Part shown: positions 36,845 to 46,776 of the stretch, one piece after another
Layout of the letters: every line of letters starts with the position of its first letter
Numbering within the stretch: the first letter of the stretch is position 1
Made by a program: the position numbers and the translations under genes
Assembly (NCBI GenBank): GCA_963746735.1
Contig: CAVVCO010000026.1
Span: 141,476 to 205,475 of the forward strand
Direction of reading: 5' to 3'
DNA: 64,000 nucleotides
Source: CAVSWT01 sp963746735
GTDB taxonomy: Bacteria; Bacteroidota; Ignavibacteria; Ignavibacteriales; Ignavibacteriaceae
The notes under the pieces: generated by a model
What the model was told of the DNA's origin: nothing
The model's database searches: none
What the model saw: only the letters and a program-made list of their open reading frames with translations

Positions 36845-37145
36845 AAATATCTTTTATAATTTTCTCAATATAGCCGCCGAAGTTTTTATAGCAATATGGT
36901 GCTATTCAAATTAAATAAAATAATTAAATATTGTTAAATGAAGTTATATCACCCCTTCAGGGTTATAAAATTTAATTTTTATTTATAGTACTATAATAAT
37001 TTCAGCCCTTCGGGCTTATTAATAGCGAAGCATTCTCGTATAACAAACGCTGAAGGTGTGAAATTATTATAAAATAAAAGGAAAGATTTATTGAAAATCC
37101 CGAAGAGATGACATAAAGAATATTTGAATAATACTTAAAATAACC
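36845..37145. other. Intergenic region, 301 bases, mostly repeat
   Basis: No gene. From 36948 it holds the second copy of the dispersed repeat described at 27558-27692 and an additional inverted flank. Confidence 0.6.
36948..37125 (+). repeat. Dispersed repeat, copy B
   Basis: 37% or so of the block is shared blockwise with 27558-27692 in the same order, including CAGCCCTTCGGGCTTA, AACGCTGAAGGTGTG, AATTATTATAAAATAA and AAATCCCGAAGAGATGACAT. An additional left flank, ATCACCCCTTCAGGGTT (36948-36964), is an inverted match of the AACGCTGAAGGTGTGA block (37046-37061). It ends 20 bases before the start of the downstream lipoprotein gene. Confidence 0.75.
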
Positions 37146-38153
37146 ATGTACATTTATAAGCTCAAAAAGTTTTTTTACTTATTACCTTTGTTGGTAATTC
37201 TCTTTTTATTCTCCGCATGTTCTACTGCTGATGTTTTCACAAGCTCTAATAAGAACATGGTTAACTTCATTAATGGAAATAACCAGATTAGTTTAGTAAC
37301 ATTTAATATTAAAGGGGTTTACAAAAAAGAAGAGAACCAGGTAGATACATTAATGAAATTTGTGAAAGATGGGAAATACGACTTTGTACTTTTCCAAGAA
37401 CTCTTTAATGAAAGTACCCGTGATTATATACTAGAAAATACGGACACAACATTTTATAAAACAATAATCTCACGAATAGATTACAATTCCTTCCCGGAAT
37501 TTCTTTTTCAAGATGCCGGACTTTTTATGATGAGCAGGTTTCCATTAATTAGTCTATCAGATATAGATTTTGGAGATGACGTTAAGGAATCCAATGGTGT
37601 TATTCATATGATTTTGAAAAAAGAAATGTCTCATACTTATGATTGGCTAGCCAATAAGTCAGTGCTTGGTGCGCTATTTAGAATTTCCGATTCCACAAAA
37701 TTATTTTTGTTTACTACCCATGTTCAGGCAATAGGTTCAATGGAAATTAAAAATTTTCAACTTGAGCAAATAAGAGACTTTATTAAAAATGCAGTGTTAA
37801 AAGTTGTTGATTCAGGATTGGTTAAATCTTCTGAAAATTTAGTTGTACTGCTGGCAGGTGATTTTAACAGTGATGCATATAATTTTGAGAGAGACCAAAA
37901 TTTAATTAAGCTATTAGATAATCCGAGAGACTTAGACAAAGAATTTAACGGTTCAAAAAAAGATTATACTTTTCGGTTTGGATCTGGAAGAGGAAGCCGG
38001 CGATTTGATTATATACTTGCCTATGATACAATTGATTCACTAAAGCTAAGAAGAGTAACCACTGAATCAATCGATGCTTATGATTTAAAAGATAGTAGTA
38101 ATGCTAGTATTTCAGATCATAGTGCTTTGAGAACAGTGATCAAAATTAAATAG
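37146..38153 (+). CDS. Endonuclease/exonuclease/phosphatase family lipoprotein
   Basis: A 335-residue lipoprotein with signal and lipobox FLFSAC (Cys near residue 25) and a DNase I/EEP-fold domain. The metal and catalytic motifs are in order: SLVTFNIKG (Asn), FVLFQELFNE (Glu), FTTHVQAIG (His region), LLAGDFNSDAYN (Asp-x-Asn), FDYILAYD, and the terminal SDHSALRTVI (catalytic His). Members include neutral sphingomyelinases, inositol polyphosphate phosphatases and nucleases; the activity here cannot be assigned. Being a lipoprotein, it should act in the periplasm or at the surface. Confidence 0.8.
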   Translation: MYIYKLKKFFYLLPLLVILFLFSACSTADVFTSSNKNMVNFINGNNQISLVTFNIKGVYKKEENQVDTLMKFVKDGKYDFVLFQELFNESTRDYILENTDTTFYKTIISRIDYNSFPEFLFQDAGLFMMSRFPLISLSDIDFGDDVKESNGVIHMILKKEMSHTYDWLANKSVLGALFRISDSTKLFLFTTHVQAIGSMEIKNFQLEQIRDFIKNAVLKVVDSGLVKSSENLVVLLAGDFNSDAYNFERDQNLIKLLDNPRDLDKEFNGSKKDYTFRFGSGRGSRRFDYILAYDTIDSLKLRRVTTESIDAYDLKDSSNASISDHSALRTVIKIK

Positions 38154-38218
38154 TAACTATAAAAAATATTAAAAGCACATTTAGCAAAACATCCCTAAGT
38201 ATATTTTACACCAATTAA

Positions 38219-40504
38219 TCATCCAAAAACTCTTTTTATAATTGATTTGACCGCACCTTCATATTTTTTTACAAGCAGAACTGATGTCGGTGAATATCTT
38301 GCGACTTTTTCTGGTATTTCTCCAAACAACATTTTTCTAAAGTAGGGTTCTTTAGCTGCCCCGATAACTACCATATCATAATCTCGACTGGCTTTAGCAA
38401 TCCCTCCCGCAATAGTTTTGGATTCAATTAATTTCTTTTCGTACTTTGATTGATTTTCTAAATGCGATAATGTCTCATCAATAAATTTTAATCCGTTAAA
38501 ACGTTCAACTTCAGTGGCTTGTTCCGGTACTACATAGCCGCCTGTTACTTTTATATTTGAATTACTGATATATGCGTCCAACACTTCTGAGGCAAGTTTA
38601 GCATTTGGCCCGCCGGAAGTTGGTAAAAGACAATTAGTAATTTTAGTTTTCTTGCCTATTTTAAGAATCATTAAATCACAAGCAGCATACCGAATTATTT
38701 TATCGGCAATTTCTCCAAAAATTTTGTCACTTGCATTAGTATATCCTTTCCATCCCATTACAAGTGCTTGAGCGTTGTGTCTTTCAATTGCTGCTAAAAT
38801 ACCATCAGATGCGTGATGTGCAATTATTAAATCAGTTTCTATATCCATACTGTATTCCGATGCTATCTTCTTAGCAGTATTCAATAGTGCTTCTTTATGA
38901 TGAGCAAATCGCATTCCTTCATGAATCGGCATTTGGCGAGGGACTTCCACTATTGTCATGGCAATCAAACGTGCATTACGTTTTATTGCAATAGGGTATG
39001 CAAATTCCAAAAGAATTCTTACGCTATCAGGATTATGAAGCGCAACTAGAACCGAATTACCTTGCTCAAATGCTGCAGGCCGGGTACTAGGTATTAGCAC
39101 CTGCGGTTCAAAGGCCGATGCTTTCTTTTCAAACACTGAGTAGTAAAGTAGTAATCCAAGTACAATCCAGCCGGCGGTTACATACCAGGCAATCGGCTGA
39201 AAATTAAATTGATACAATGCAAGAAAAACATTTAGTAAAAATCCAAGTATGGGAATAAAAGGATACAAAGGCACGTGAAATCTTCTTGGAATCTCAGGAT
39301 ATTTCCTGCGTAATACAATTACTGACAAATTTACCATAGCAAAAATTAGAAGAAAAATTAAGCTTGCTGCGGAACCAACTGCTTCAATAGGGAGAGTTAA
39401 TGCCATGACAATTAAAATTAATCCGGTAATGATAATTGCTAAATACGGAGTGCGGCGCTTTTTATGTATAGTTGAAATTTGCTTTGGGAGCAGCGAATCT
39501 CTTCCCATTGAAAATGCAACTCTTGAAGCAGCCATAACTGTAGCGTTTAATGCTGACATGGTTGAAAGCAATCCGCCGAAAACAATAAGTCCAACACCGA
39601 AAGCCGGCATAAAAGCTTCCGCCGCACGAACAATAGCGGTTTCCTTATATCTTCCTAAGAATTCCCATGTTGCTTCACCGGAAGTATTAATTGCTGTTAA
39701 TGAAACAAACAGAATTAATAAATAAATTGTTATAGTTATTCCAAGCGAGATAAATGTTGCCTTAGGAATATTCTTTTCAGGGTTTTTAATCTCTTCGGCT
39801 ACTGTTGCTATCAAATCATAACCTTCAAATGCAATGAAAGTTAAACCCATTGCTACCAGAACACCGCCAAATCCAGAAGGGAAAAAAGGGAATAGGTTTT
39901 GTGTCACACGAACCGGTTCATCAATTACAACAATTAAACCGAAGTAAATAAAAATTGAAAGGATGACAATTTTAGAAACCGTTAAAATATTTTCTGCTTT
40001 GCCGGTTACATCAGTCCCGCGGACATTAAGCCATATGAAAAAAGCAGCTATCAACACGGTAACTATGAGAATGGCAGGATGCATTCCCATTAATGAAGCC
40101 ACACCGCCTGTGAAATTTGGCGTATACTTGTGAAAGAATTCCCAAAAGTAACCAGCAAATCCAAGTGCGTATAAACTGCAGGCAACAGTGTACGCGAACC
40201 AAAGCATCCAGCCTGCAATAAAACCTGTAGCTCCGGGAAATGCCATTCGCACAAATGAATAACCTCCGCCGGCTCGCGGTATTGCAGAAGCTAATTCAGC
40301 ATACGCAAATGCTGTTAACAAGGTTACAACGCTATTAAGAACAAAAGATAAAATTGAAGCCGGGCCTGCTACACCTGCAGCTATTCCGGTTAAAACAAAT
40401 ATTCCGGCACCTATCATCGCACCTGTGCCTATCATTGTTGCATCGAATAAACCAAGGTCTCTCGAAAATGTGGGGCTCCCCGTTGTAGTATTATTTTTAC
40501 TCAT
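38219..40504 (-). CDS. APC-family amino acid permease fused to two UspA domains
   Basis: A 761-residue fusion. Residues about 1-450 are a 12-helix amino acid/polyamine/organocation permease, opening LGLFDATMIGTGAMIGAGIF with the typical GAMIGAGIF unwound helix 1, and FIAFEGYDLIATVAEEIKNPEKNIP near residue 222. Residues about 470-610 and 620-750 are universal stress protein domains (VALHNPDSVRILLEFAYP, VMGWKGYTN; MVVIGAAKEPYFRKMLFGEI), whose glycine-rich ends bind nucleotide. Such permease-UspA fusions exist in many bacteria; the cytoplasmic UspA part probably senses ATP or stress state. Substrate unknown. It is transcribed alone. Confidence 0.88.
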   Translation of the reverse strand: MSKNNTTTGSPTFSRDLGLFDATMIGTGAMIGAGIFVLTGIAAGVAGPASILSFVLNSVVTLLTAFAYAELASAIPRAGGGYSFVRMAFPGATGFIAGWMLWFAYTVACSLYALGFAGYFWEFFHKYTPNFTGGVASLMGMHPAILIVTVLIAAFFIWLNVRGTDVTGKAENILTVSKIVILSIFIYFGLIVVIDEPVRVTQNLFPFFPSGFGGVLVAMGLTFIAFEGYDLIATVAEEIKNPEKNIPKATFISLGITITIYLLILFVSLTAINTSGEATWEFLGRYKETAIVRAAEAFMPAFGVGLIVFGGLLSTMSALNATVMAASRVAFSMGRDSLLPKQISTIHKKRRTPYLAIIITGLILIVMALTLPIEAVGSAASLIFLLIFAMVNLSVIVLRRKYPEIPRRFHVPLYPFIPILGFLLNVFLALYQFNFQPIAWYVTAGWIVLGLLLYYSVFEKKASAFEPQVLIPSTRPAAFEQGNSVLVALHNPDSVRILLEFAYPIAIKRNARLIAMTIVEVPRQMPIHEGMRFAHHKEALLNTAKKIASEYSMDIETDLIIAHHASDGILAAIERHNAQALVMGWKGYTNASDKIFGEIADKIIRYAACDLMILKIGKKTKITNCLLPTSGGPNAKLASEVLDAYISNSNIKVTGGYVVPEQATEVERFNGLKFIDETLSHLENQSKYEKKLIESKTIAGGIAKASRDYDMVVIGAAKEPYFRKMLFGEIPEKVARYSPTSVLLVKKYEGAVKSIIKRVFG

Positions 40505-40719
40505 ATTTGTTTGGTTTGGTCACATGCAAATATAATTAATTGATAACTAAATTTATTAATCTGAAGAATTTTATAGAGATTAGTTATTTATAATTTGATT
40601 TGAAATAAAATGGAAGTATCAAAAAGGTTAAAAATTATTTTAATAGCTAATTTTCGCAAGCAAAATTATATCGCTTTAAATATGTTAAGATTAGACTAAT
40701 TGTTATCATCAATAATATT

Positions 40720-42088
40720 TTATTTTCCCCATTTTTTGGGAATTGGATGCGCTTCAGTGTTAAAAACTATTTGATTAAAATTAAGAGTATTTTCAGGGGC
40801 AAATAATAGGTATAAATATTTCATCGTTTCTGCAAGGAAGAAACTTTCCATATCGTCAGTTTTCTTTTTAGTAATTACATTTTCAAGTTCTGCAAACCCA
40901 TCATCAGTTTTACAGTATTTTACAATACCATCTAAAAAAGTTTTCCCCATTTTTAAATATTTCTCATCATGTGTATAATGATAAAGATAATATGCAGATT
41001 CAATTATTTCGGGCCGCAGCACATAATAAGGCGATGTTATTTCCATTGTCTTGAAATTTATTGTTTCAGGTTCAATTCCTTCCAGGTTCCACATTTTATA
41101 GCATGATGCTTCAAGGGATTCTGCTTGTTTTAGATCGCCGCCTAATGCAAGAACTGCAGGGAAGAATGCATCTAAAGAACCAAAATTTGTTGAAGTTATT
41201 TTTCCGGTATTCATATCTGCTTGGGCATACCAAAATCCGGTCTCAGTGGAATCAGCTAGATATTTATTAATTGCATTGACGCTGGTATCCCACATATTCT
41301 TAAAATCTTTATCTCCAAAGAGACAGCCAGCTTTTGAGCAAGTATTCATAGTATGAATCAATGCCGCCTCTTATATGACTTGTGGTATTAACCCATTCGC
41401 CGGTTTCAACATTTATTGATGAACCAACCAAATCTAATTTAGAGCGGCGATTAAATAATTGTACAACTGCATCTTTTGCTTTGTTGTAGTAAATGGGATT
41501 CCCAGTCAGTTTGCTCAAAGTTCCAAACTCAATCATTGATGTTCCAATCTCTGCAGGGTTGCTGACATCACCATCAGTTTTTCCAGAAATTAAATTTACA
41601 TATCTATACGGCATTCCTGTTTTAGAATTAAAGGAGGGTAATAATCTTTTACCAAGATCCTCAGCAAGATTTAAAAATCTTTTATCTCCATCCAGATTGT
41701 AGCATGATAACAATCCTCCTAAAAGTCTTATGGTTATTTCAAATGTCTGGACTGAAATATCTTTGTTGAATGAAAGGCTATCTAAAATAAGTGCTTTCGC
41801 TTCTTGTGCTTGTTTGTCAAGCTTCATTAATTTCATCGTATCGAAGGCATCAATAGGCGTCATATAGAGTGAAACTCCGTACCAATCTTTATAACTTTTG
41901 CTTAACGGTTTAAGTGCATCATGTCCCCAGGCATATTTTTTATATCCTTCCCAGGCATGAATAAATTCAGATTTAACTTTCTCAGCTAGTGCTGCCTTAT
42001 CTACTTTTGAATTATTTTTTGTTTGGGAAAAAAGGGGAATGGCGAAAAGAAAAATTATTAAAAATATATGTATAGATTTATTAGACAT
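40720..42088 (-). pseudogene. Glycoside hydrolase family 47 (alpha-mannosidase-like), frameshift near 41323
   Basis: Joined frames give about 455 residues. GH47 enzymes cleave alpha-1,2-linked mannose and need Ca2+. Conserved elements: KYAWGHDALKPLSKS near the N-terminus, TFEITIRLLGGLLSCY (conserved Glu), GGIDSYYEYLLKSW, a LRPEIIESAYYLYHYTHD segment, SFFLAETMKYLYLLF, and the terminal FNTEAHPIP containing the Ca-ligand Thr. A signal peptide follows ATG 42088 (MSNKSIHIFLIIFLFAIPLF). An ATG at 42130 would add 14 residues. The frame breaks at about 41323 (one extra base; CTG-CTC-TTT restores WLLFGDKDF). Fragments as read are 41309-42130 and 40720-41361. GH47 is uncommon in bacteria. Confidence 0.82.
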
Positions 42089-42330
42089 TATTTTACTCTT
42101 GTTACTATTAAATGCAATTCTAGCTGCCAATGTATAACATTAAAGTGTTAAACCTAACAATACTGGATTATTATTTATAACCAATTCGTTTTAATAGTAC
42201 ATATATCTTAGAGCTAAGTTTAGCTTAGCGATTGGAGAATATTTTACTACTAATTCAACTCCTGCTTTAAAAAATCATAAACTCATCTACAAAAATATCC
42301 TGTCGGGTTTAGTTGTTGGCTAGGCGTTAT

Positions 42331-42987
42331 TTATATATTAAAGTTAATACCAAGATTGATTGCTGTATAAGTTCCTTTGCTGCTCATGAAACTATATTCT
42401 TTTGAATTAAGCTGACTATTTAACTTAAAGGCTAAAAGTAAATTTATATTTTCTGTTATTGGATGAGAGAGGCCAACACCAGCACCAAATCCAAATAAAT
42501 TTTCGTTTATTTCTTTTTTTGAACTGATATCTGGATAGTAAGATAACACTTCTCCGGTTGTTAGATTGATTTCTTTTTTAATGCTATAATTATTATAACT
42601 CAAGTGAGAATAACCAAATTCTAATGTCACAAAACCTGTGAAGAGTTTGTTTGTGTTAAAATTAATTCTACTACCCATGTAAACTGGTATTAAACTATGA
42701 TTATCAGAAATATAAGTTCTGAAAAGTGTTTGTTTTTGTACAGTAGAATAATCTTCCATGAAATTCACATTGTGCTTATCCCAGGATGAATATCCGGAAT
42801 AAATATAGAATTGAATGTTTTGATTAAATTTGTAGTTGAATTGAATAGTAGAATTAAATCCCTTTGAAGAACTCATTGGCATAATAATTCCCCCATTTAT
42901 CTGAATAGAATTAGCATTTTGAGCGAGAATAAAATTAGATGGAATTATTGAGATGACAAATATTAATGAGAATAATAACTTAAACAT
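42331..42987 (-). CDS. Outer-membrane beta-barrel protein
   Basis: A 218-residue protein with a signal peptide (MFKLLFSLIFVISIIPSNFILAQ) and alternating beta-strand pattern with aromatic residues at strand ends (QFNYKFNQNIQFYIYSGYSS, core QNIQFYIYSGYS; FVTLEFGYSHLSY; GFGAGVGLSHPI; TAINLGINFNI at the C-terminus). The final aromatic-free INFNI end is consistent with porin-like OMPs of this group, and length suits an eight-strand barrel. No specific ligand or role is visible. It lies downstream of the PorQ-like gene on the same strand, 92 bases away, so cotranscription is possible. Confidence 0.65.
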   Translation of the reverse strand: MFKLLFSLIFVISIIPSNFILAQNANSIQINGGIIMPMSSSKGFNSTIQFNYKFNQNIQFYIYSGYSSWDKHNVNFMEDYSTVQKQTLFRTYISDNHSLIPVYMGSRINFNTNKLFTGFVTLEFGYSHLSYNNYSIKKEINLTTGEVLSYYPDISSKKEINENLFGFGAGVGLSHPITENINLLLAFKLNSQLNSKEYSFMSSKGTYTAINLGINFNI

Positions 42988-43079
42988 TATGTTACCCTTT
43001 CTAATTTATGTTTAATAAATCTCTAAAGGTATCAATAATCATTTCTTACTTTTAATAAAGTTAAATGCCTGCCGGTTAA

Positions 43080-44015
43080 TTATAAGGTAGTCGAAACACT
43101 AATTCTATGAAGTGCCCCAATCAGCCCCATTGATGAAAAGCCGTAGTCAAAATTATATTCTTTAATATGTAATCCAACGCCTACATTAAATCCTGCTATA
43201 CCAGCGAATGAACCAATTTTCAAATCAGTTCTTCTTTGATTATCATATCCAAAACGTAAACGCAGCACACGGCTTAAAGTAAATTCAGCACCGACAGCAA
43301 ATGCTTTGAACCGGCTTGCGAATTTGTCTTGCTCATTATTTAATCTATGAAAATCTAAAGATAGCCTTAAAGGCAAATGTTCTAATTTTTTTGAAACACC
43401 CACCATTACATCCAAGGGCAGTTTTTCTTTTGTGCTAATGTAAGAAGATAACTGGGCTCCAATATTTAAAACTGAAAAGCCAATGCTCATTTCGTCAGAG
43501 GGGATAGCATAATGAAGTCCAACATCAAAGCCTACTGCAGAAGAAGAATATTTTTCAATTGATGAATAAATAAATTTTGCATTTGCCCCATAAAAGAAAT
43601 TTTCATCAAGCTGGTTTGCGTAACCAAGGACAAAAGCGACTTCACCGGCACCAAACTCTCCGGTTTTTAATGCATCTTCATTTGTTCCTTCAAAAGTGCC
43701 GTAATTAATATATTCTACTGCACCTCCAAATCTTCCGATTCCTTCAATATCTGTAGAGTAGGCTAGACTTGCTAAATTGATATCTAGCAAATGTTTTATG
43801 AACGAAAAGGAAACCGGGCTTCCCTCTAACGTCTTTAATCCTGCCGGATTATAGAAGATAACATTAGGGTCATCACTGTTTGCAACAAAGGTGCCTGCCA
43901 AAGCTCCGGCTCGTGCACTCATGTCAAGCCGCAAAAAATCATAAGTGCTATTTTGCGAAAATGAGTTTGATGTTAAAAAGAATGTGATTAAAAGTAAAAA
44001 AGAGAAGAACTTCAT
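43080..44015 (-). CDS. porQ: PorV/PorQ-family outer-membrane protein, PorQ-like
   Basis: A 311-residue outer-membrane protein of the PorV/PorQ family linked to type IX secretion. After a signal peptide, the diagnostic opening SARAGALAGTFVANSDDPN is followed by VIFYNPAGLKTLEG, the NPAGL element of the FadL-related fold. The C-terminus SSMGLIGALHRISVSTTL has the Leu-His-Arg-Ile pattern typical of PorQ. A beta-rich body predicts a 14-strand barrel. In T9SS organisms PorV shuttles cargo to the attachment complex; the role of PorQ is less clear. A T9SS-type cargo is encoded at 50841-52509. Confidence 0.75.
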   Translation of the reverse strand: MKFFSFLLLITFFLTSNSFSQNSTYDFLRLDMSARAGALAGTFVANSDDPNVIFYNPAGLKTLEGSPVSFSFIKHLLDINLASLAYSTDIEGIGRFGGAVEYINYGTFEGTNEDALKTGEFGAGEVAFVLGYANQLDENFFYGANAKFIYSSIEKYSSSAVGFDVGLHYAIPSDEMSIGFSVLNIGAQLSSYISTKEKLPLDVMVGVSKKLEHLPLRLSLDFHRLNNEQDKFASRFKAFAVGAEFTLSRVLRLRFGYDNQRRTDLKIGSFAGIAGFNVGVGLHIKEYNFDYGFSSMGLIGALHRISVSTTL

Positions 44016-44337
44016 AAAATTCCCAAAAATTTTGCTGCTTATTTAACGATATTTAAAAATAAAGGCAAGGGCAAAAATACTAATTATAAATATGAATTCG
44101 GAGTTATTTTCTAAAATTTATCTGCAACATTACACAAACAATTCACTTTTAGATTCAAATTCCTCAAGTCAAAATTCAAAAGAATATTAAATAAAGAAAA
44201 GGTAAAAACTTAAAGCATTATTCGAACGTCAAAAGAGAAATGAAAATATTAGAATATAAAACTAATAGGCTAATCTCTTAACCTTGTTTAACGATAAAAG
44301 TCTAATTAATTTTGAACTAAACCTTTTTGGAGAAAAA
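44016..44337. other. Intergenic region between divergent genes, 322 bases
   Basis: Holds the promoters of the PorQ-like gene and htpX. An in-frame ATG at 44284 upstream of htpX exists but is less likely to be used. No repeat or hairpin of note is seen. Confidence 0.4.
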
Positions 44338-45189
44338 ATGAATACCCTTAAAACAGTATTTTTAATGACAATGATGATGGTCCTTTTTCTGCTGGTGGGA
44401 CAACTGCTTGGCGGAAAAACCGGGTTAATTATCGCTTTCGTTTTTGCACTTGCTATGAATTTTAGTTCTTATTGGTTTTCCGATACTATGGTTTTAAAAA
44501 TGTACCGTGCTCAACAAGTAAGCGAACAAGAAGCCCCAAAACTTTACAGTATAGTAGAAAAGCTATCTCAAAATGCAAATTTACCCATGCCCAAAGTTTA
44601 TATAATAAATGATCCGACACCGAACGCATTTGCCACCGGAAGAAATCCTGAACATGCAGCAGTTGCAGCAACTACCGGTATTTTAAGAATATTAAACGAC
44701 GATGAAATTGAAGGAGTTCTTTCTCATGAATTAGCTCATGTAAAACATCGTGATATTTTAACCGGAACTATTGCCGCTACTTTCGTCGGTACAATAACAT
44801 TCATTGCACAAATGGCTGGCTGGGCAGCAATGTTCGGTGGAGGCGGCAGAAGTAATGATAGAGGCGGAGGAATTGGCGGACTGGTTTTATTGATAGTTGC
44901 TCCAATTGCTGCGACATTATTACAGCTTGCAATTTCGCGTTCAAGAGAATATGATGCTGATGCCGGCGGGGCAGCGATTTCAGGAAAACCTTTATCACTT
45001 GCCTCAGCTTTAAATAAATTATCTCAAGCAAATCAATTGAAGCCTGTAAACAATGCCGGGCCAGCAACCGCACACATGTTTATTGTAAATCCATTAAAAG
45101 GCGGCGGTATGATGAAACTTTTTTCCACTCATCCGCCAATGGAAGAAAGAATTAATCGTCTTCAAGAAATTGCTGATGGTAAAAGGTAA
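44338..45189 (+). CDS. htpX: Protease HtpX homolog (membrane zinc metalloprotease)
   Basis: Inner-membrane M48 metalloprotease involved in quality control of membrane proteins, about 284 residues. Four hydrophobic segments: two at the N-terminus (about 5-20, 25-45) and two after the catalytic site (about 135-155, 175-195). The zinc site is LSHELAHVKHRD (His-Glu-x-x-His) near residue 123, with the third ligand Glu in SREYDADAGG. The C-terminal HPPMEERINRLQEI is typical. I use the ATG at 44338, which has a GGAGAAAAA site and family-like N-terminus MNTLKTVFLM. Confidence 0.95.
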   Translation: MNTLKTVFLMTMMMVLFLLVGQLLGGKTGLIIAFVFALAMNFSSYWFSDTMVLKMYRAQQVSEQEAPKLYSIVEKLSQNANLPMPKVYIINDPTPNAFATGRNPEHAAVAATTGILRILNDDEIEGVLSHELAHVKHRDILTGTIAATFVGTITFIAQMAGWAAMFGGGGRSNDRGGGIGGLVLLIVAPIAATLLQLAISRSREYDADAGGAAISGKPLSLASALNKLSQANQLKPVNNAGPATAHMFIVNPLKGGGMMKLFSTHPPMEERINRLQEIADGKR

Positions 45190-45226
45190 TCTTTAATTAC
45201 AATGATTTTAAAACTGAATGATTTTT

Positions 45227-45253
45227 ATTCTCTCTCCCTTTGGGAGAGGGAAT
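45227..45253 (+). repeat. REP-like hairpin after htpX
   Basis: CTCTCCC (45232-45238), loop TTT, GGGAGAG (45242-45248), extended by ATTC/GAAT with one unpaired base on each side. It lies 38 bases past the htpX stop. A related TCTCTCC-type palindrome occurs at about 59264-59283. Possible terminator, without a clean T-run. Confidence 0.55.
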
Positions 45254-45437
45254 ACTAATTTTAAAAGATAGCATTTTATTTAGTATTTATTTTAAAATCA
45301 ATACCGAGCAAAATTCAAAACTTTCAAAAGCAGTTACTATTTTTAATAAAACTTTCACGTGCAATTTCCATTCTTTAATTATATCTTAACAAGCGAAAAT
45401 ATTAAAAACATTTACCTTCTTTCATAAGGAAATTTTA

Positions 45438-46724
45438 ATGAATAAAAAGTTTAATTATAAAGAGCCAACTCCAATCATAGATAAAGAAAATCCATTTGAA
45501 TCCATGATGAAACGATTTGAAATTGCAGTTAATTTTCTTGGACTCGAAAAAGGCCTATACAACTATTTGAAAAATCCCGTAAAGCAAATAATAACTTCTG
45601 TTCCTATCACAATGGATGACGGCACACTGGAAGTTTTTGAAGGTTACCGTGTAATTCATAATGATGTATTAGGACCATCTAAAGGTGGAATTAGATATTC
45701 GCCTGACATCACATTGGATGAAATGAAAGCTTTTGCAGCCTGGATGACCTGGAAATGCGCGATTGTAAATATTCCTTTTGGTGGTGCTAAGGGAGGTATA
45801 AAATGCGATCCTGGAAAATTAAGTATTGGCGAGCTCGAAAGATTAACAAGGAGATTCACTGCAAACCTGCTTGATGTTTTTGGGCCCGATAAAGATATTC
45901 CGGCACCTGATTTAAATACTAACGAACAAACAATGGCCTGGATAATGGATACTTACAGCATGCATGCTAAAAAGAATGAAACTGCTGTCGTTACCGGCAA
46001 ACCCAGCATTTTAGGCGGTTCTTTGGGAAGAAATGAAGCAACCGGTAGAGGGGTAATGACAGTATCTATAGCAGCTCTACAAAAAATTGGAGTTAATCCT
46101 AAAAAGGCAACTGCTATTGTACAGGGCTTTGGCCATGTTGGTTCTGTCTCTGCAAAGCTGCTGCATGAACATGGAGTAAAAGTAATTGGAATTAGTGACA
46201 TCAATGGTGCGATTTATAATGCAAACGGCTTGCCGATTCCGGAAGTTATAGAACATGTAGAAACTCATAAGACTATTATTACATATCCCAATGCCGAAGT
46301 TATTGATAATGATGAATTACTTCAGCTTGAATGTGATGTTTTAATTCCTGCAGCTATAGAAGACCAAATAACTGCAAACAATGCCGATAAAATAAAATGT
46401 AAAATTTTAGTTGAAGGTGCTAACGGTCCAACAACATCAAAAGCAGATCCGATTTTACAGGAAAGAGGAATTTTAGTTATTCCGGATATACTTGCAAATT
46501 CCGGTGGAGTAACGGCTTCTTATTTTGAGTGGGTACAGGATAGAATGGGATTCTTCTGGACTTTGAACAGAGTAAACAACAGGCTAGATAGATTTATGCA
46601 TGAAGCTTTTAATAATGTTTATTTATCAGCAGAGAAGCATCAAGTACCGCTTAGAACCGGTGCATATATTTTAGCAATTGACAAAGTTGCAAAGACGCTC
46701 AAGCTTCGAGGTATTTATGCATAA
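45438..46724 (+). CDS. gdhA: Glutamate/leucine-type amino acid dehydrogenase
   Basis: Cytosolic NAD(P)-dependent dehydrogenase of about 428 residues that interconverts an amino acid (most likely glutamate) and its 2-oxo acid plus ammonia. The catalytic region is YRVIHNDVLGPSKGGIRY with the substrate Lys, AIVNIPFGGAKGGIKCDP with the catalytic Lys, and DIPAPDLNTNEQTMAW, followed by the NAD domain (AIVQGFGHVGSVSAKLLHE, GFGHVG). The length and N-terminus are typical of class I/hexameric bacterial GDH. Because the family also includes Leu and Val dehydrogenases, the symbol is the best guess. An AAGGAAATTTT-like site precedes the start. Confidence 0.9.
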   Translation: MNKKFNYKEPTPIIDKENPFESMMKRFEIAVNFLGLEKGLYNYLKNPVKQIITSVPITMDDGTLEVFEGYRVIHNDVLGPSKGGIRYSPDITLDEMKAFAAWMTWKCAIVNIPFGGAKGGIKCDPGKLSIGELERLTRRFTANLLDVFGPDKDIPAPDLNTNEQTMAWIMDTYSMHAKKNETAVVTGKPSILGGSLGRNEATGRGVMTVSIAALQKIGVNPKKATAIVQGFGHVGSVSAKLLHEHGVKVIGISDINGAIYNANGLPIPEVIEHVETHKTIITYPNAEVIDNDELLQLECDVLIPAAIEDQITANNADKIKCKILVEGANGPTTSKADPILQERGILVIPDILANSGGVTASYFEWVQDRMGFFWTLNRVNNRLDRFMHEAFNNVYLSAEKHQVPLRTGAYILAIDKVAKTLKLRGIYA

Positions 46725-46776
46725 TGATTATAAATTATTGCATCATAATTAGTTTTGCTAAAAATTTCAGGAGAGA

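Noticed and set aside
44284..44337. Upstream ATG (44284) as the htpX start
   Set aside because: The extension is not family-like and the downstream ATG has the better ribosome site.
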